A DNA stretch of 64,000 nucleotides from Brevibacillus sp042683565. Lineage in GTDB: Bacteria; Bacillota; Bacilli; Brevibacillales; Brevibacillaceae. A program made the translations under genes and the position numbers. Each line of letters opens with the position of its first letter. The first letter of the stretch is position 1. Below the pieces are notes generated by a model, which was not told the DNA's origin, ran no database searches, and was given only the letters and a program-made list of their open reading frames with translations. The stretch is taken from NCBI RefSeq assembly GCF_042683565.1, contig NZ_JBHUJW010000005.1, forward strand, positions 1 to 64,000. Direction: 5' to 3'. Positions 50,982-59,649 of this stretch are shown here, piece after piece.

Positions 50982-51518
50982 TTATTTTTGTTCGGTTGCT
51001 GCCGCTGCTGCTCTTGCCTTCGCGCGCTCGATGCGGATGGCTTCCAGCTCGCTGCCTTCCGGGTATGTCGGGAGCTGCGGTTTGGGGGCGCCCAGGATCA
51101 CCGCCATGATCGCTTCTTCGTCACCTACGTTGCGCACACCGCGGTAGTAGCCTGGAGGAGACCAGATGCAATCGCGCTCGCTGAGGGGAATTTCATGAAC
51201 CGTGTCGCCCAATTGCACCAGTGCCACGATTTTTCCTTTGATGACGAAGAACACTTCTTCTACGTCGCTGTGCAGGTGCAGAGGACCTTCTGCGCCGACT
51301 GGCAAGTACATGTTGCTCAACGTGAAGTGCTTCGCCTCGATCACGTTGCTGTCCGTGGCAGCTACACCGCCTGTACCGACATAGCGGCATTGCGCCCGGC
51401 GGTAAGCAGGGTTTACTTTCTCCTGGAAGGACAGTGCGTCATAATCGAGCTTTCTCGTTTCCAGGCGGGCAACGTATCTTTTCTCAAATTCCTCAATGGT
51501 CATGTTGGGATCGCTCAT
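50982..51518 (-). CDS. Cupin-domain protein
   Basis: 178 residues. The single cupin motif 1 is GPLHLHSDVEEVFFVIKGK (two His and Glu as metal ligands) and motif 2 is WSPPGYYRGVRNVGDEE, which lacks the usual His. The C-terminus is Ala/Lys-rich. It is too small and divergent for a bicupin ring-cleavage dioxygenase. It may be an isomerase or decarboxylase-like partner of the pathway, or a sensor. It is the first gene after the second operator site (51545-51571), with AAGGAGG before the ATG. Confidence 0.8.
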   Translation of the reverse strand: MSDPNMTIEEFEKRYVARLETRKLDYDALSFQEKVNPAYRRAQCRYVGTGGVAATDSNVIEAKHFTLSNMYLPVGAEGPLHLHSDVEEVFFVIKGKIVALVQLGDTVHEIPLSERDCIWSPPGYYRGVRNVGDEEAIMAVILGAPKPQLPTYPEGSELEAIRIERAKARAAAAATEQK

Positions 51519-51544
51519 AAATAAAGCCTCCTTCTCTTGTTTTG

Positions 51545-51571
51545 CATAAGAAACGTTGTTTTGTATATAAA
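51545..51571. promoter_or_regulatory. Cluster operator site 3 (before the cupin gene)
   Basis: Read on the minus strand: TTTATATACAAAACAACG then TTTCTTATG. The TATACAAAAC-N3-GTTTC core is shared with the sites at 60609 and 60705. It lies 27-53 nt before the cupin start. Confidence 0.7.
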
Positions 51572-51639
51572 AATTGTAGGTCCTCTATTTTGAAAAGTCA
51601 ATATTCCGAATGGTGAGAAAACTACGAGATTCCCACCCC

Positions 51640-52425
51640 CTATCCAAGTCCGCGCACCGCTAACCCACCGTCGCTCGACAGTACTTCGCCCGTAATGGCG
51701 CGCGCTTTGTCGGAAGCGAGCAGGACGTATGCCCCCACATGGTCTTCCGCTTCCATCGCGATTTGCAGCGGATTGCGCCGCTTGATGTTTTGGGCCTTGG
51801 TCTCGTTGTCCACGATCTTGACGAATGGACGAAGCGGCGGGATGACGGACAGCGCCGTCAGCGTACCGCCCGGAGCCACGGCGTTCACCCGGATGTCGGG
51901 AGCCAGTTCAAACGCAAGCTGGCGCATAAGACCGATCTGGGCATGCTTGCTGGCGGTGTACCAGACCCCTCCCCCATCCGGGTAAAAGCCTGCGCCGGAC
52001 ACGGTGAAGATCATGTTCCCCCGCGTCTTTTTCAGCTCCTCCACTGCCGCTTTGGCAGCGAAAAAGCTGCCTTTGACATTGATGGCAAACAGCATGTCAA
52101 AGGCTTCCGACAGCGCCTCTGGGGTGACATCGCCGAATTTGGCGAAGCCATCGAACACACCCGCATTGGAGACGAGGATGTCCAGCTTGCCGAACGCCTC
52201 GACTGCGCATTGCACGGCTCGCTGGTGATCCTCGTACACCGTCACATCGCCCGTGATGGTGCGGACCTTGTCACCCTGCTGCCGCTCAAGCTCGCGCAAA
52301 CCCTCTGCCGAACGGTCCAGTATGGTGACGACCGCCCCTTCCTTGATGAATGCCTCCACCACCGCTTTGCCAATCCCGGAGGCACCTCCTGTGACATAAA
52401 CCGATTTTCCGAGAAGCTCTGCCAT
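51640..52425 (-). CDS. cis-dihydrodiol dehydrogenase-type SDR
   Basis: 261 residues. It has VTGGASGIGKAVVEAF (NAD binding), SNAGVFDGFA, the Ser of FTVSGAG and an intact YTASK (YxxxK). The order matches cis-diol dehydrogenases of aromatic pathways (BphB/BenD-like), which rearomatise the dioxygenase product to a catechol. The start is 52425, with GGAGG 10 nt upstream; ATG 52434 lies too close to that site. It follows the beta-subunit gene with about 15 nt between. Confidence 0.88.
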   Translation of the reverse strand: MAELLGKSVYVTGGASGIGKAVVEAFIKEGAVVTILDRSAEGLRELERQQGDKVRTITGDVTVYEDHQRAVQCAVEAFGKLDILVSNAGVFDGFAKFGDVTPEALSEAFDMLFAINVKGSFFAAKAAVEELKKTRGNMIFTVSGAGFYPDGGGVWYTASKHAQIGLMRQLAFELAPDIRVNAVAPGGTLTALSVIPPLRPFVKIVDNETKAQNIKRRNPLQIAMEAEDHVGAYVLLASDKARAITGEVLSSDGGLAVRGLG

Positions 52426-52439
52426 CCCCGTCATGCCTC

Positions 52440-52949
52440 CTATACGAAAATTGCCAGGTTGCGCGTGTTGATCGTCGTTTGGTCGATGACGAAGAAACGC
52501 TTTGCCAGCTTCCACTCGCCGTCTGCATAAAGAAACTCGTCGGTGCGCTCGCCGGAGACCAGATCGTGGTGAATATCGGTCGAACGGCTGCGGTACAGGA
52601 GCAGATAGCTTTTGACCACCGCTCTTTCCTTTGGCACATATTCTTCCACGCGGACGTTGTTCACCGAGCGGCGCGTGCGGGAGGGAGGAATCTCCGCCCA
52701 GGCAAAGTCCGATTTCAAGCGCTCCACCCGCAACGCCAGCAGATTGTAATCGTCGTGGAAGGCGAACATGTCCGTCGCGTAGTCAGGGCGCTCGATCCCT
52801 TCCTTGTTGACGCGAACCGGCATCGTGTACTTGATGTCCGGATGCATCAGCGCGAGCCAGCCGTCAAAATCGATGTCGTCCAGCAGTTTGGCTTCGCGGT
52901 ACAACCATTGCTGGAATTCGTAAGTAGCCAGCATCATTTCCATGCTCAT
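52440..52949 (-). CDS. Ring-hydroxylating dioxygenase, small (beta) subunit
   Basis: 169 residues of the SnoaL-like beta-subunit family: EFQQWLYREAKLLDD at the start, WLALMHPDIKYTMPVR, RTRRSVNNVRVEEY and the C-terminal WKLAKRFFVIDQTTI. It structures the alpha3beta3 hexamer. AAGGAGGAAG precedes the ATG. It starts about 20 nt after the alpha-subunit stop. Confidence 0.93.
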   Translation of the reverse strand: MSMEMMLATYEFQQWLYREAKLLDDIDFDGWLALMHPDIKYTMPVRVNKEGIERPDYATDMFAFHDDYNLLALRVERLKSDFAWAEIPPSRTRRSVNNVRVEEYVPKERAVVKSYLLLYRSRSTDIHHDLVSGERTDEFLYADGEWKLAKRFFVIDQTTINTRNLAIFV

Positions 52950-52970
52950 AGCGTCTTCCTCCTTGGACGA

Positions 52971-54275
52971 TCACGAGTTCATCAGGTCGAGCCAATAGCG
53001 GTAGTAGTTGCGGGAGTTGGCTTCCGAAAATTTGTCTCCGTAGGCAACGCCAGGTCCCGGGAAATCGGTGACAGGCTCGCGGTGCATCCCCATCGTATAG
53101 TTGAGGGTCAGCTTTTTGGCAAACGGCATCACGCCGCTTGCCGCTGCCGTAATATCGGTAAACACTTCGGTGTCGTCCTGCTCGAAAATGCCGGATGGAC
53201 TAAAGGTCAGGATGTACGCTTCGCGGGAGCGGTATTTCCAGTCTTCCGAAGCGTTTTTCTCCACCAGAAACCACGTCATGACTTCCATCTTGTCCGGACC
53301 GACCGGCTTCCACAGACGCATGGTAGTATTGGAGACGAGCTGTCCTTTTACCTTCGTATGCGATACGAGGAAAGACAGGTTCGGGAACAGCGTACCGATC
53401 AGGTTTTTCATGTTGGAGATCAGCTCAAACTGCTCCGGCGTCAGGTGCGCCTTGTACTCGTCCTTCAGCTCTTCCGGGAACGGGAAATCAGGGTTCGGCG
53501 TGCCGATCAGACATCCGTGTCCGTTAGCGGTGTGAACCTGGTAGCCTTTTTTCGAGTACGTCGCGCTGGGCACCATGCCGAGCTGCGCGATCGAGCCGTG
53601 CGTCACCATTGTGTGATAGGAGTCGCTCACGAAGTTGTCGGAGCCGATTTTCCAGTTGGCATGCACGATAAATTTTTGCGGCGGTCCGACGACTTCCATC
53701 TCTGCGCGGCCCAGGGCGAGATCCAGGTACCATTTGAAATCGGTGAGAAATTCGTCCAGCGGCTGCGGATCGTCGCTCCACGTTCCAAAGATCAGCCCGC
53801 GATACGTCCCGATCGTCACTTCGTTCAGGGAGAGCGTAGAATAATCCAGCCTTCCCCCGTAAATGTCATTCTGCAGAGGGACGCCGATCAGCTCGCCCGT
53901 GTTTTTGAAGTTGAAGCCGTGGTACGGACACGTGAAGTTCGCCTTGTTCCCGCGATCTGCCCGGCACAGCTTCATGCCGCGGTGGGTACACATGTTGTAA
54001 AAGGCGCGAATCTGTTCGTCCTGCCCGCGTGCGACAATGACGGAATAACCCGCCAGATCGCGCAGCATGTAGTCGTTTTTCTTCGGAATTTCCGATTCGT
54101 GACCAAGCAGCACCCACGTCTTCAAGAAAATTTTTTCATGCTCCAGTTTGTAAATCGTCGGGTCTGTCAAAATGTAGGCGGGAATGACGCCTTCCTCCGG
54201 GTTCATGGTTTCGTTCAAATAGCGAAGGGCCTCTTCCCTCGTCATTTCGTCCAAGCGCACTTCGGGCTTGCCCAT
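52971..54275 (-). CDS. Ring-hydroxylating dioxygenase, large (alpha) subunit
   Basis: 434 residues. The Rieske 2Fe-2S motif is CTHRGMKLC...CPYHGF (CxH-x17-CxxH, about 91-115). The mononuclear iron site is DNFVSDSYHTMVTHGS (H-x4-H, about 210-218). The catalytic domain ends YRYWLDLMNS. This type accepts aromatic acids or hydrocarbons. No ferredoxin or reductase gene lies in the window, so electron donors must be encoded elsewhere or shared. Confidence 0.94.
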   Translation of the reverse strand: MGKPEVRLDEMTREEALRYLNETMNPEEGVIPAYILTDPTIYKLEHEKIFLKTWVLLGHESEIPKKNDYMLRDLAGYSVIVARGQDEQIRAFYNMCTHRGMKLCRADRGNKANFTCPYHGFNFKNTGELIGVPLQNDIYGGRLDYSTLSLNEVTIGTYRGLIFGTWSDDPQPLDEFLTDFKWYLDLALGRAEMEVVGPPQKFIVHANWKIGSDNFVSDSYHTMVTHGSIAQLGMVPSATYSKKGYQVHTANGHGCLIGTPNPDFPFPEELKDEYKAHLTPEQFELISNMKNLIGTLFPNLSFLVSHTKVKGQLVSNTTMRLWKPVGPDKMEVMTWFLVEKNASEDWKYRSREAYILTFSPSGIFEQDDTEVFTDITAAASGVMPFAKKLTLNYTMGMHREPVTDFPGPGVAYGDKFSEANSRNYYRYWLDLMNS

Positions 54276-54313
54276 ACGTGTTCACTCCAATCTCATGTAA
54301 CGGTTTCGAGGAC

Positions 54314-55591
54314 CTAAGAAACAGATTTTGTCTGACCGGCCTGCCGGATGACAGCTGCTTCTGCCGCTTCGCGCTTCAAGGTAAACAGGTAGGCGACGAA
54401 CCCAACCAGGGCGATGACGATCAGCATCAGGATCGACGGTCCAAAATCTCCGCCGGACAGGTCACGCATCCAGCCCATGATGTAACTCGCGAAGCCGCCG
54501 AGAATATTCGTAAAGCCCATCAGCCCGGCTGCGCGTCCTGCTGTTTTCGGTGTAGAAAACTTGACAATAAACAGGTTGCTCAAATGGAAGACACCGCCTT
54601 GCGTTCCCATGGCGAGACCGATACAAATACCTGCCACGATCGGATTCGTCGCCACGACCGCAATCCCGAGGAACAGGGTACAGAGGCCAAACAGGATCGC
54701 TGCGAGCAGGCTTGGCCGCTTCGTCTTGTCTGCCAAATACCCGCACACCAGCACAAAGATGAGGGCGAACAGCCAGGAGAGCGAAGTGATGCCCGCCATC
54801 GCTTCTTTCGCGAAGCCTTTGCCTTGCGTCAGGTAGGTGGGCAGCCAGATGCTCAGTCCAAAGAACAGGAAGGACGCGACCAGCATCCCGATCCAGACGA
54901 TCCAGTAGCGGAAGTCTTGGGCAAAGCTTTGTTTTTCTTGAACGGGCGCTTCCGAACTGCGGATGAAAGCCAGCTCTTCCCGGCTAAGCTTTGGATGCTC
55001 TTCCGGTGTATCCCTGGTCATGAAGTAGAACATCGGGATATTGAGCAGCAGGTTGCACGCCGCCAGAATAAAGAAGGAGAAATGCCAGGTCATGCTGGAG
55101 ATAAGGACAGTCAGCACGAGCGCACCCAGTGCAGGTCCCAGGTAGTTGCCGGAAATCCAAGATGCTTGCGCGCGTCCCAACTCATTGCGGTGAAACCAGG
55201 TAGCGATGAATTTGCCGGAGACCGGAATCATGATCCCTTCTCCGACTCCCAGGATAATGCGGGATGCGAGGAACATTTCATAAGAGGTGGAAACCCCTGC
55301 CAAGACCATAGTCAACGTCCACAGGGCAATACCCAGCAAGGCGGTCTTCCGGGCGCCCAGTCTGTCGATCACGACGCCCCAGAAGAGATTGGACAGTGCA
55401 TAGGCGATGGTGAAAATAAACGTCAGGAAACCGATTTTGGCGTTTTTGTCGGGACCGGTCAACCCCATGTCCTGCAGGAAACCGGGGTCTGTCTGAATCA
55501 CGGAAATCCCGAGCTTGTCGATCTGGCCAAAGAACCAGAAGAAGAAGATTGGCAGCGAAATGTACACCCAACGCATGTTTTTGCTAAGCAT
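54314..55591 (-). CDS. MFS transporter (anion:cation symporter type)
   Basis: 425 residues, 12 predicted helices in two halves separated by a cytoplasmic loop (about 190-215, RDTPEEHPKLSREELAFIRS). It has the ACS-family LFWGVVIDRLGARKT loop (motif A) and SRIILGVGEGIMIPVSGKF. Position between the dioxygenase and aldehyde-dehydrogenase genes suggests uptake of the aromatic acid growth substrate. Confidence 0.88.
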   Translation of the reverse strand: MLSKNMRWVYISLPIFFFWFFGQIDKLGISVIQTDPGFLQDMGLTGPDKNAKIGFLTFIFTIAYALSNLFWGVVIDRLGARKTALLGIALWTLTMVLAGVSTSYEMFLASRIILGVGEGIMIPVSGKFIATWFHRNELGRAQASWISGNYLGPALGALVLTVLISSMTWHFSFFILAACNLLLNIPMFYFMTRDTPEEHPKLSREELAFIRSSEAPVQEKQSFAQDFRYWIVWIGMLVASFLFFGLSIWLPTYLTQGKGFAKEAMAGITSLSWLFALIFVLVCGYLADKTKRPSLLAAILFGLCTLFLGIAVVATNPIVAGICIGLAMGTQGGVFHLSNLFIVKFSTPKTAGRAAGLMGFTNILGGFASYIMGWMRDLSGGDFGPSILMLIVIALVGFVAYLFTLKREAAEAAVIRQAGQTKSVS

Positions 55592-55656
55592 AACAGCAAC
55601 ACCCCCCTTTTACTGACCGGCCTGCCTCATTCTGTCCTGATTAAACACCACTGTGG

Positions 55657-57102
55657 TTAATTGGCAAATCCATACGTATCTGCGAAGAGATCGATGCCGC
55701 ACATCTGCGTTTCCCGGCTCAAGCCGCTTTGCTTTAGGCCCGGGAAGTCGAAGTGCAGGTCCTGGAAAATGGTATGATTGTTGAAGAACACCGCTCCGGC
55801 ATCGAGTCGATCCGCAAAGGCTTCTGCTTTTTTCTGATCCGCCGTCCAGACCGATGCGCGCAGGCCGAACTCGGAGTCGTTTGCCAGCGCGATCGCCTCG
55901 TCCGGATCGGAGTACGTCAGGACAGGAATAATCGGCCCGAACTGCTCGACGCGCACCAGCTCGCTTCTCTGGCTGACGCCGGTGGCGATGGAGGGCAGCA
56001 GGAAGTAGCCTTGCTCCCATGACTCTTCGTCCAGCTTGATGCCGAGCGTCTCGACCTGTGCGCCTTCCTGTCTGGTCCGGTCGATCAGGCTGGTCACGAA
56101 GTCGTACTGCGCCTTGTTGTTGATCGGACCCATCATGGCGTCCGGCTGCATGCCGTTGCCGACGATCATCCGCTGGAACTCGCGGCGCAGCTTGCCCATA
56201 AACTCCTCGTAGCGGGATTCGTGGACGTACACGCGCTTGATGGCCGAGCACACCTGACCAGCCGCTCGGAGAATCCCCATGCGGATGCGCTGCATCGCGA
56301 CATCGTTGAGCACCGCGTCTGGCAGGATCAGCGCCGGATCGTTGCCGCCCAGCTCCATGTACAGCTTTTTCACGGTACCGGCCGACATGCTCATGATGCG
56401 CTTGCCTGTCTCGGTGCTGCCCGTAAAGGCGATCGTGCGCACGCGCGGGTCTGTGCAAAGCTGCTTACCCACCAGCGCGCCAGAGCCTGTCACGATATTG
56501 ATGACACCGGGCGGCAGCTGCTCGGCAACTACCTTGAGCGTAGCGAGTACGGTCAGCGGGCAGTCCGTCGCCGGTTTGACCACGACGGTATTCCCTGCGA
56601 GAATCGCGGGGATGACGCGTTTAAATGTAAGAATCATCGGAGAATTCCACGGCGAGATGACCGCCGTTACCCCTCTTGGCCTTCTGCGCAGCTGCACCAT
56701 CTGTCCCCCCGGGATGGACTGCGGCTGCCACCATTTCACCAGGGCATCGGCGCCTTGGCTCATGATTTCCACACAGCGCATGATGTCTTTTTTCGCTTCT
56801 ACCAGCGGCTTGCCGTTTTCGCGAACAAACAGGGGAACGGTCTGCTCGATGAGAGGGGCCAAGTGCCGGGAAGCTTCCTTCACCAGCTCGGCGCGCTTCT
56901 CGGCAGAGGTCGCTGCCCATGCAGGGAAGGCGCGTTCAGCCGCATCGATGGCAGCCTTGACGTCTTCTTTGGTGCAGAGAGCGACTTGGCCGACGACTTC
57001 CGTGAGCACGGCGGGGTTGGTTACATCGGTGACCTTTGCCCCTTGTATCCATTCCCCGTTGATCAAAAACTGGCCGGAAATGCCAGGAAATGCGTTTGAC
57101 AT
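55657..57102 (-). CDS. Aldehyde dehydrogenase
   Basis: 481 residues. It has the catalytic Glu in MELGGNDPALIL (about 250), nucleophile Cys in AAGQVCSAIKRVYV (about 285), NAD-binding AFTGSTETGKRIM, and C-terminal GLRASVWTADQKK and NHTIFQDLHFDFPGLKQSG. These match semialdehyde or benzaldehyde-type ALDHs. It likely oxidises an aldehyde made by the ThDP enzyme or by ring fission. The start is 57102, with GGAGG 11 nt upstream. Confidence 0.92.
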   Translation of the reverse strand: MSNAFPGISGQFLINGEWIQGAKVTDVTNPAVLTEVVGQVALCTKEDVKAAIDAAERAFPAWAATSAEKRAELVKEASRHLAPLIEQTVPLFVRENGKPLVEAKKDIMRCVEIMSQGADALVKWWQPQSIPGGQMVQLRRRPRGVTAVISPWNSPMILTFKRVIPAILAGNTVVVKPATDCPLTVLATLKVVAEQLPPGVINIVTGSGALVGKQLCTDPRVRTIAFTGSTETGKRIMSMSAGTVKKLYMELGGNDPALILPDAVLNDVAMQRIRMGILRAAGQVCSAIKRVYVHESRYEEFMGKLRREFQRMIVGNGMQPDAMMGPINNKAQYDFVTSLIDRTRQEGAQVETLGIKLDEESWEQGYFLLPSIATGVSQRSELVRVEQFGPIIPVLTYSDPDEAIALANDSEFGLRASVWTADQKKAEAFADRLDAGAVFFNNHTIFQDLHFDFPGLKQSGLSRETQMCGIDLFADTYGFAN

Positions 57103-57118
57103 CGGTCTTCTGGCCTCC

Positions 57119-58804
57119 TTACAATTTTTTCGGCTTGAATGCATCTGCCGCTCCGGGAGGGCCGCCAAACGGCTTCGCCATCGGGCCTACCGCATTCATG
57201 TCGACGACGATCATGGAAGGCTTCCTGCGCGCGACAGCCGCTTCCAGCTCCGCCACGAATTCTTCGGCATTGCCGATGCGGCTCGCTTCAAAGCCCATCG
57301 ACTTCGCCAGCAGCACAAAGTCCGGGCTGAGCAGATCGACCGCTACCTGACGGCCGTACGCGGCATTCTGGATGTTGCGCAGCACTCCGTAGCCCTGGTC
57401 GTCAAAGAGAACGACGATCAGCGGCAAGTTTTCCTGCACTGCGACAGGCATCTCGCCCACGTTCAGCATGTAGCCGCCATCGCCAGCCATCAGCACGACG
57501 ACGCGGTCAGGCTGCCCTGCTTGCGCGCCAAAGGCGGTCGGCAGACCTTGTCCGATGCCGCCGCCCGATGCGTGAATGGAGGTGCGCGGCTCGTAAATTT
57601 CAAACAGGCGGCTGCCCCATACGTTCGCAGGCACGGTCACGTCGCGCACGAGGATGGCGTCTTTCGGCAGCACCTTGCGCATGCCGTCTACGAATTTTTC
57701 GTAGGGACCCAGCGTCTCGCGGAGAATGCGGCGGACTTTTTCCCGTACGTTCTTCACTTCGGCTACGTATTCGGCATCAGGAGCGGTGCCCTGTGCCGCC
57801 AGCGCCTCGTTCAGCGCATGCAGGATCGGCTTCGCTTCGCCCAGCAGACCGTGCGTAATTTCGTAGTTGCGGTTGAAGGCGCTCCAGTCCGCGTCGATGC
57901 TGATGTGCACCTCCGGCACCGTCACTTTCCAGTTGGCTGTCTCGTTTCCGCGAAAACGCACGCCTACGCTGATGAGCAAATCCGCTTTCTTCAGCAGCTC
58001 GCGCACGTCTTCATAGGCGGCGAAGTGGCCGATGCACTGCGGATGGTCTTCCGGAATGGAGCCTTTGCCCGATTGGCTCGTGATGACAGCCGCGCCGGTC
58101 AGTTCAGCCAGCTTCGTCAGCTCTGCGGAGGCTTCGGAGGAAATGACGCCTCCCCCTGCCCAGATCACGGGACGGCGAGCTGCCGCGACGAGCTTGGTTA
58201 CTTCCGCCGGAATGTGCGGAGCGGCTGCTTGTGCAAATACAGGCTGGACGGCTTCGAGCACGCTGTCTGGAATGATCGCGGACTGGAAGTCGATCGGAAT
58301 TTCCAGCGATACGGGACCGCGCGGCGCTGTCGTCGCATCCTGAATCGCCTGTCGCACGACTGCCGCCGCTTGCTCCGGCTTGCGCAGGCGGTACGCTTCC
58401 TTGCAGCAGCCTTTCATCATCGCCAGCTGGTCCTTGCACTCGTGAATGTAGCCTCTGCCTGTTCCCAAATATTTGGAGGAAACCTCTCCGGTCAAATGCA
58501 GGACAGGGGTTCCGGCCGCCCAAGCTTCTACCAGAGAGCCTGCCGCGTTGCCTGCGCCGCTGCCTGTGCTCGTAATGACGACGCCGAGTTTGCCTGTCGC
58601 GCGGGCATAGCCGTCTGCCATGTTCGCTGCTCCGCTCTCGCCGCGGGCGCAGACGATGCGGATGCTGCCCTCGCGCAGGAGCGCGTCGTAGATTGGCATG
58701 TTGTGAATGCTGACGACGCCGAACACCACTTCTACTCCTGCGCGTACAAGCTCCGCCACTACTGCGTCTGCCGTCGTAAATGCCAATTGCCCGTTCGTTG
58801 TCAT
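57119..58804 (-). CDS. Thiamine-diphosphate enzyme (decarboxylase/acetolactate-synthase-like)
   Basis: 561 residues. The N-terminal Pyr domain has the cofactor-activating Glu in VCARGESGAANMADGYAR (about 54). The middle domain has VIWAGGGVISSEAS. The PP domain has GDGGYMLNVGEMPVAVQENL and LFDDQGYGVLRN, where DDQ replaces the usual NNxG metal-binding Asn pair. Relatives include benzoylformate decarboxylase and 2-oxoacid decarboxylases. With the ALDH next to it, a 2-oxoacid to aldehyde to acid sequence is plausible. MTTNGQ at 58804 is the start. Confidence 0.88.
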   Translation of the reverse strand: MTTNGQLAFTTADAVVAELVRAGVEVVFGVVSIHNMPIYDALLREGSIRIVCARGESGAANMADGYARATGKLGVVITSTGSGAGNAAGSLVEAWAAGTPVLHLTGEVSSKYLGTGRGYIHECKDQLAMMKGCCKEAYRLRKPEQAAAVVRQAIQDATTAPRGPVSLEIPIDFQSAIIPDSVLEAVQPVFAQAAAPHIPAEVTKLVAAARRPVIWAGGGVISSEASAELTKLAELTGAAVITSQSGKGSIPEDHPQCIGHFAAYEDVRELLKKADLLISVGVRFRGNETANWKVTVPEVHISIDADWSAFNRNYEITHGLLGEAKPILHALNEALAAQGTAPDAEYVAEVKNVREKVRRILRETLGPYEKFVDGMRKVLPKDAILVRDVTVPANVWGSRLFEIYEPRTSIHASGGGIGQGLPTAFGAQAGQPDRVVVLMAGDGGYMLNVGEMPVAVQENLPLIVVLFDDQGYGVLRNIQNAAYGRQVAVDLLSPDFVLLAKSMGFEASRIGNAEEFVAELEAAVARRKPSMIVVDMNAVGPMAKPFGGPPGAADAFKPKKL

Positions 58805-58826
58805 GTCCTTCTCTCGCCCCTTCGCA

Positions 58827-59630
58827 TTACAGCGCTTTTCCCAAAGCTCCCGCAACTTCGATTGTCGATCCGGATACATAGCTTGCCTGCTGCGACGCCA
58901 GGAAGAGAATGACGCTTGCCACCTCTTCCGGCTGCCCCACCCGGCCAAGCGGGATATTCCGTTTTTTTGCCAGGTCGCTGTAGTATTCTTCCGGGTCCAT
59001 GTCTGGAGCGTTTTTCAACCGTCTGCGCTCCCACTGGTCGGTCGCGATCAGGCCGAGGCTGACCGAGTTGACCAGAATGTTGTTTGGCGCCAGCTCGTGC
59101 GACAGCGTCTTGCTCAGGTTCAACAGCCCTGCGCGGGTAGCGGCGGTGGCTACCATGTGGCGCTCCGGTTCCTTGGCCAGCGTGGCGTTGATGTTGATGA
59201 TCCGGCCGCCCCCGCGCTTGAGCAAATGTGGGTAGACGGCGCGAACCGCGTTGATGATGGCGAAATACTTCAGATCAATCTGCTGCCGCCACTGTTCGTC
59301 GGTGATGTCGAAGAAATAGCCCATGACGCTCTGCCCTGCCGCGTTGACCAGGATGTCCACGCCGCCCAAAGCTTCTGCGGCCCCGTCGATGAAGCGCGTC
59401 ACGTCTTCCTTGTCGGTCACATCGCATGTCTCGGCAAACATATGCCCGGAAGAAGCGAATGCCGCCAGTTGCGCGACCGCCCCTTCCATCCTCTTCTGGT
59501 CGCGCCCGCAAATTGCGACCCTCGCGCCTTCCTGCAAAAACATTTCCGCCGTCTTCAAGCCGACGCCAGACGTTCCGCCCATGATTACCGCGACTTTGTT
59601 TTTCAGTCCCAAATCCATCGGTTTCACCAC
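58827..59630 (-). CDS. SDR-family protein lacking the canonical catalytic Tyr/Lys
   Basis: About 267 residues. The NAD-binding GGTSGVGLKTAEMF and VNAAGQSVMGYF are present. At the active site the sequence is IININATLAKEPERHM followed by VATAATRAGLLN: Asn replaces Ser, Thr stands at the Tyr position and Arg at the Lys position. The rest of the fold is well preserved (LSKTLSHELAPNNI, VSGSTIEVAGALG). It is probably a non-classical SDR or a lyase/isomerase on the SDR scaffold. The first in-frame codon is at 59630; ATG at 59618 (DLGLKNK) is the likely start. Confidence 0.85.
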   Translation of the reverse strand: MVKPMDLGLKNKVAVIMGGTSGVGLKTAEMFLQEGARVAICGRDQKRMEGAVAQLAAFASSGHMFAETCDVTDKEDVTRFIDGAAEALGGVDILVNAAGQSVMGYFFDITDEQWRQQIDLKYFAIINAVRAVYPHLLKRGGGRIININATLAKEPERHMVATAATRAGLLNLSKTLSHELAPNNILVNSVSLGLIATDQWERRRLKNAPDMDPEEYYSDLAKKRNIPLGRVGQPEEVASVILFLASQQASYVSGSTIEVAGALGKAL

Positions 59631-59649
59631 TCCCCAAGGCTTCTGCCCG

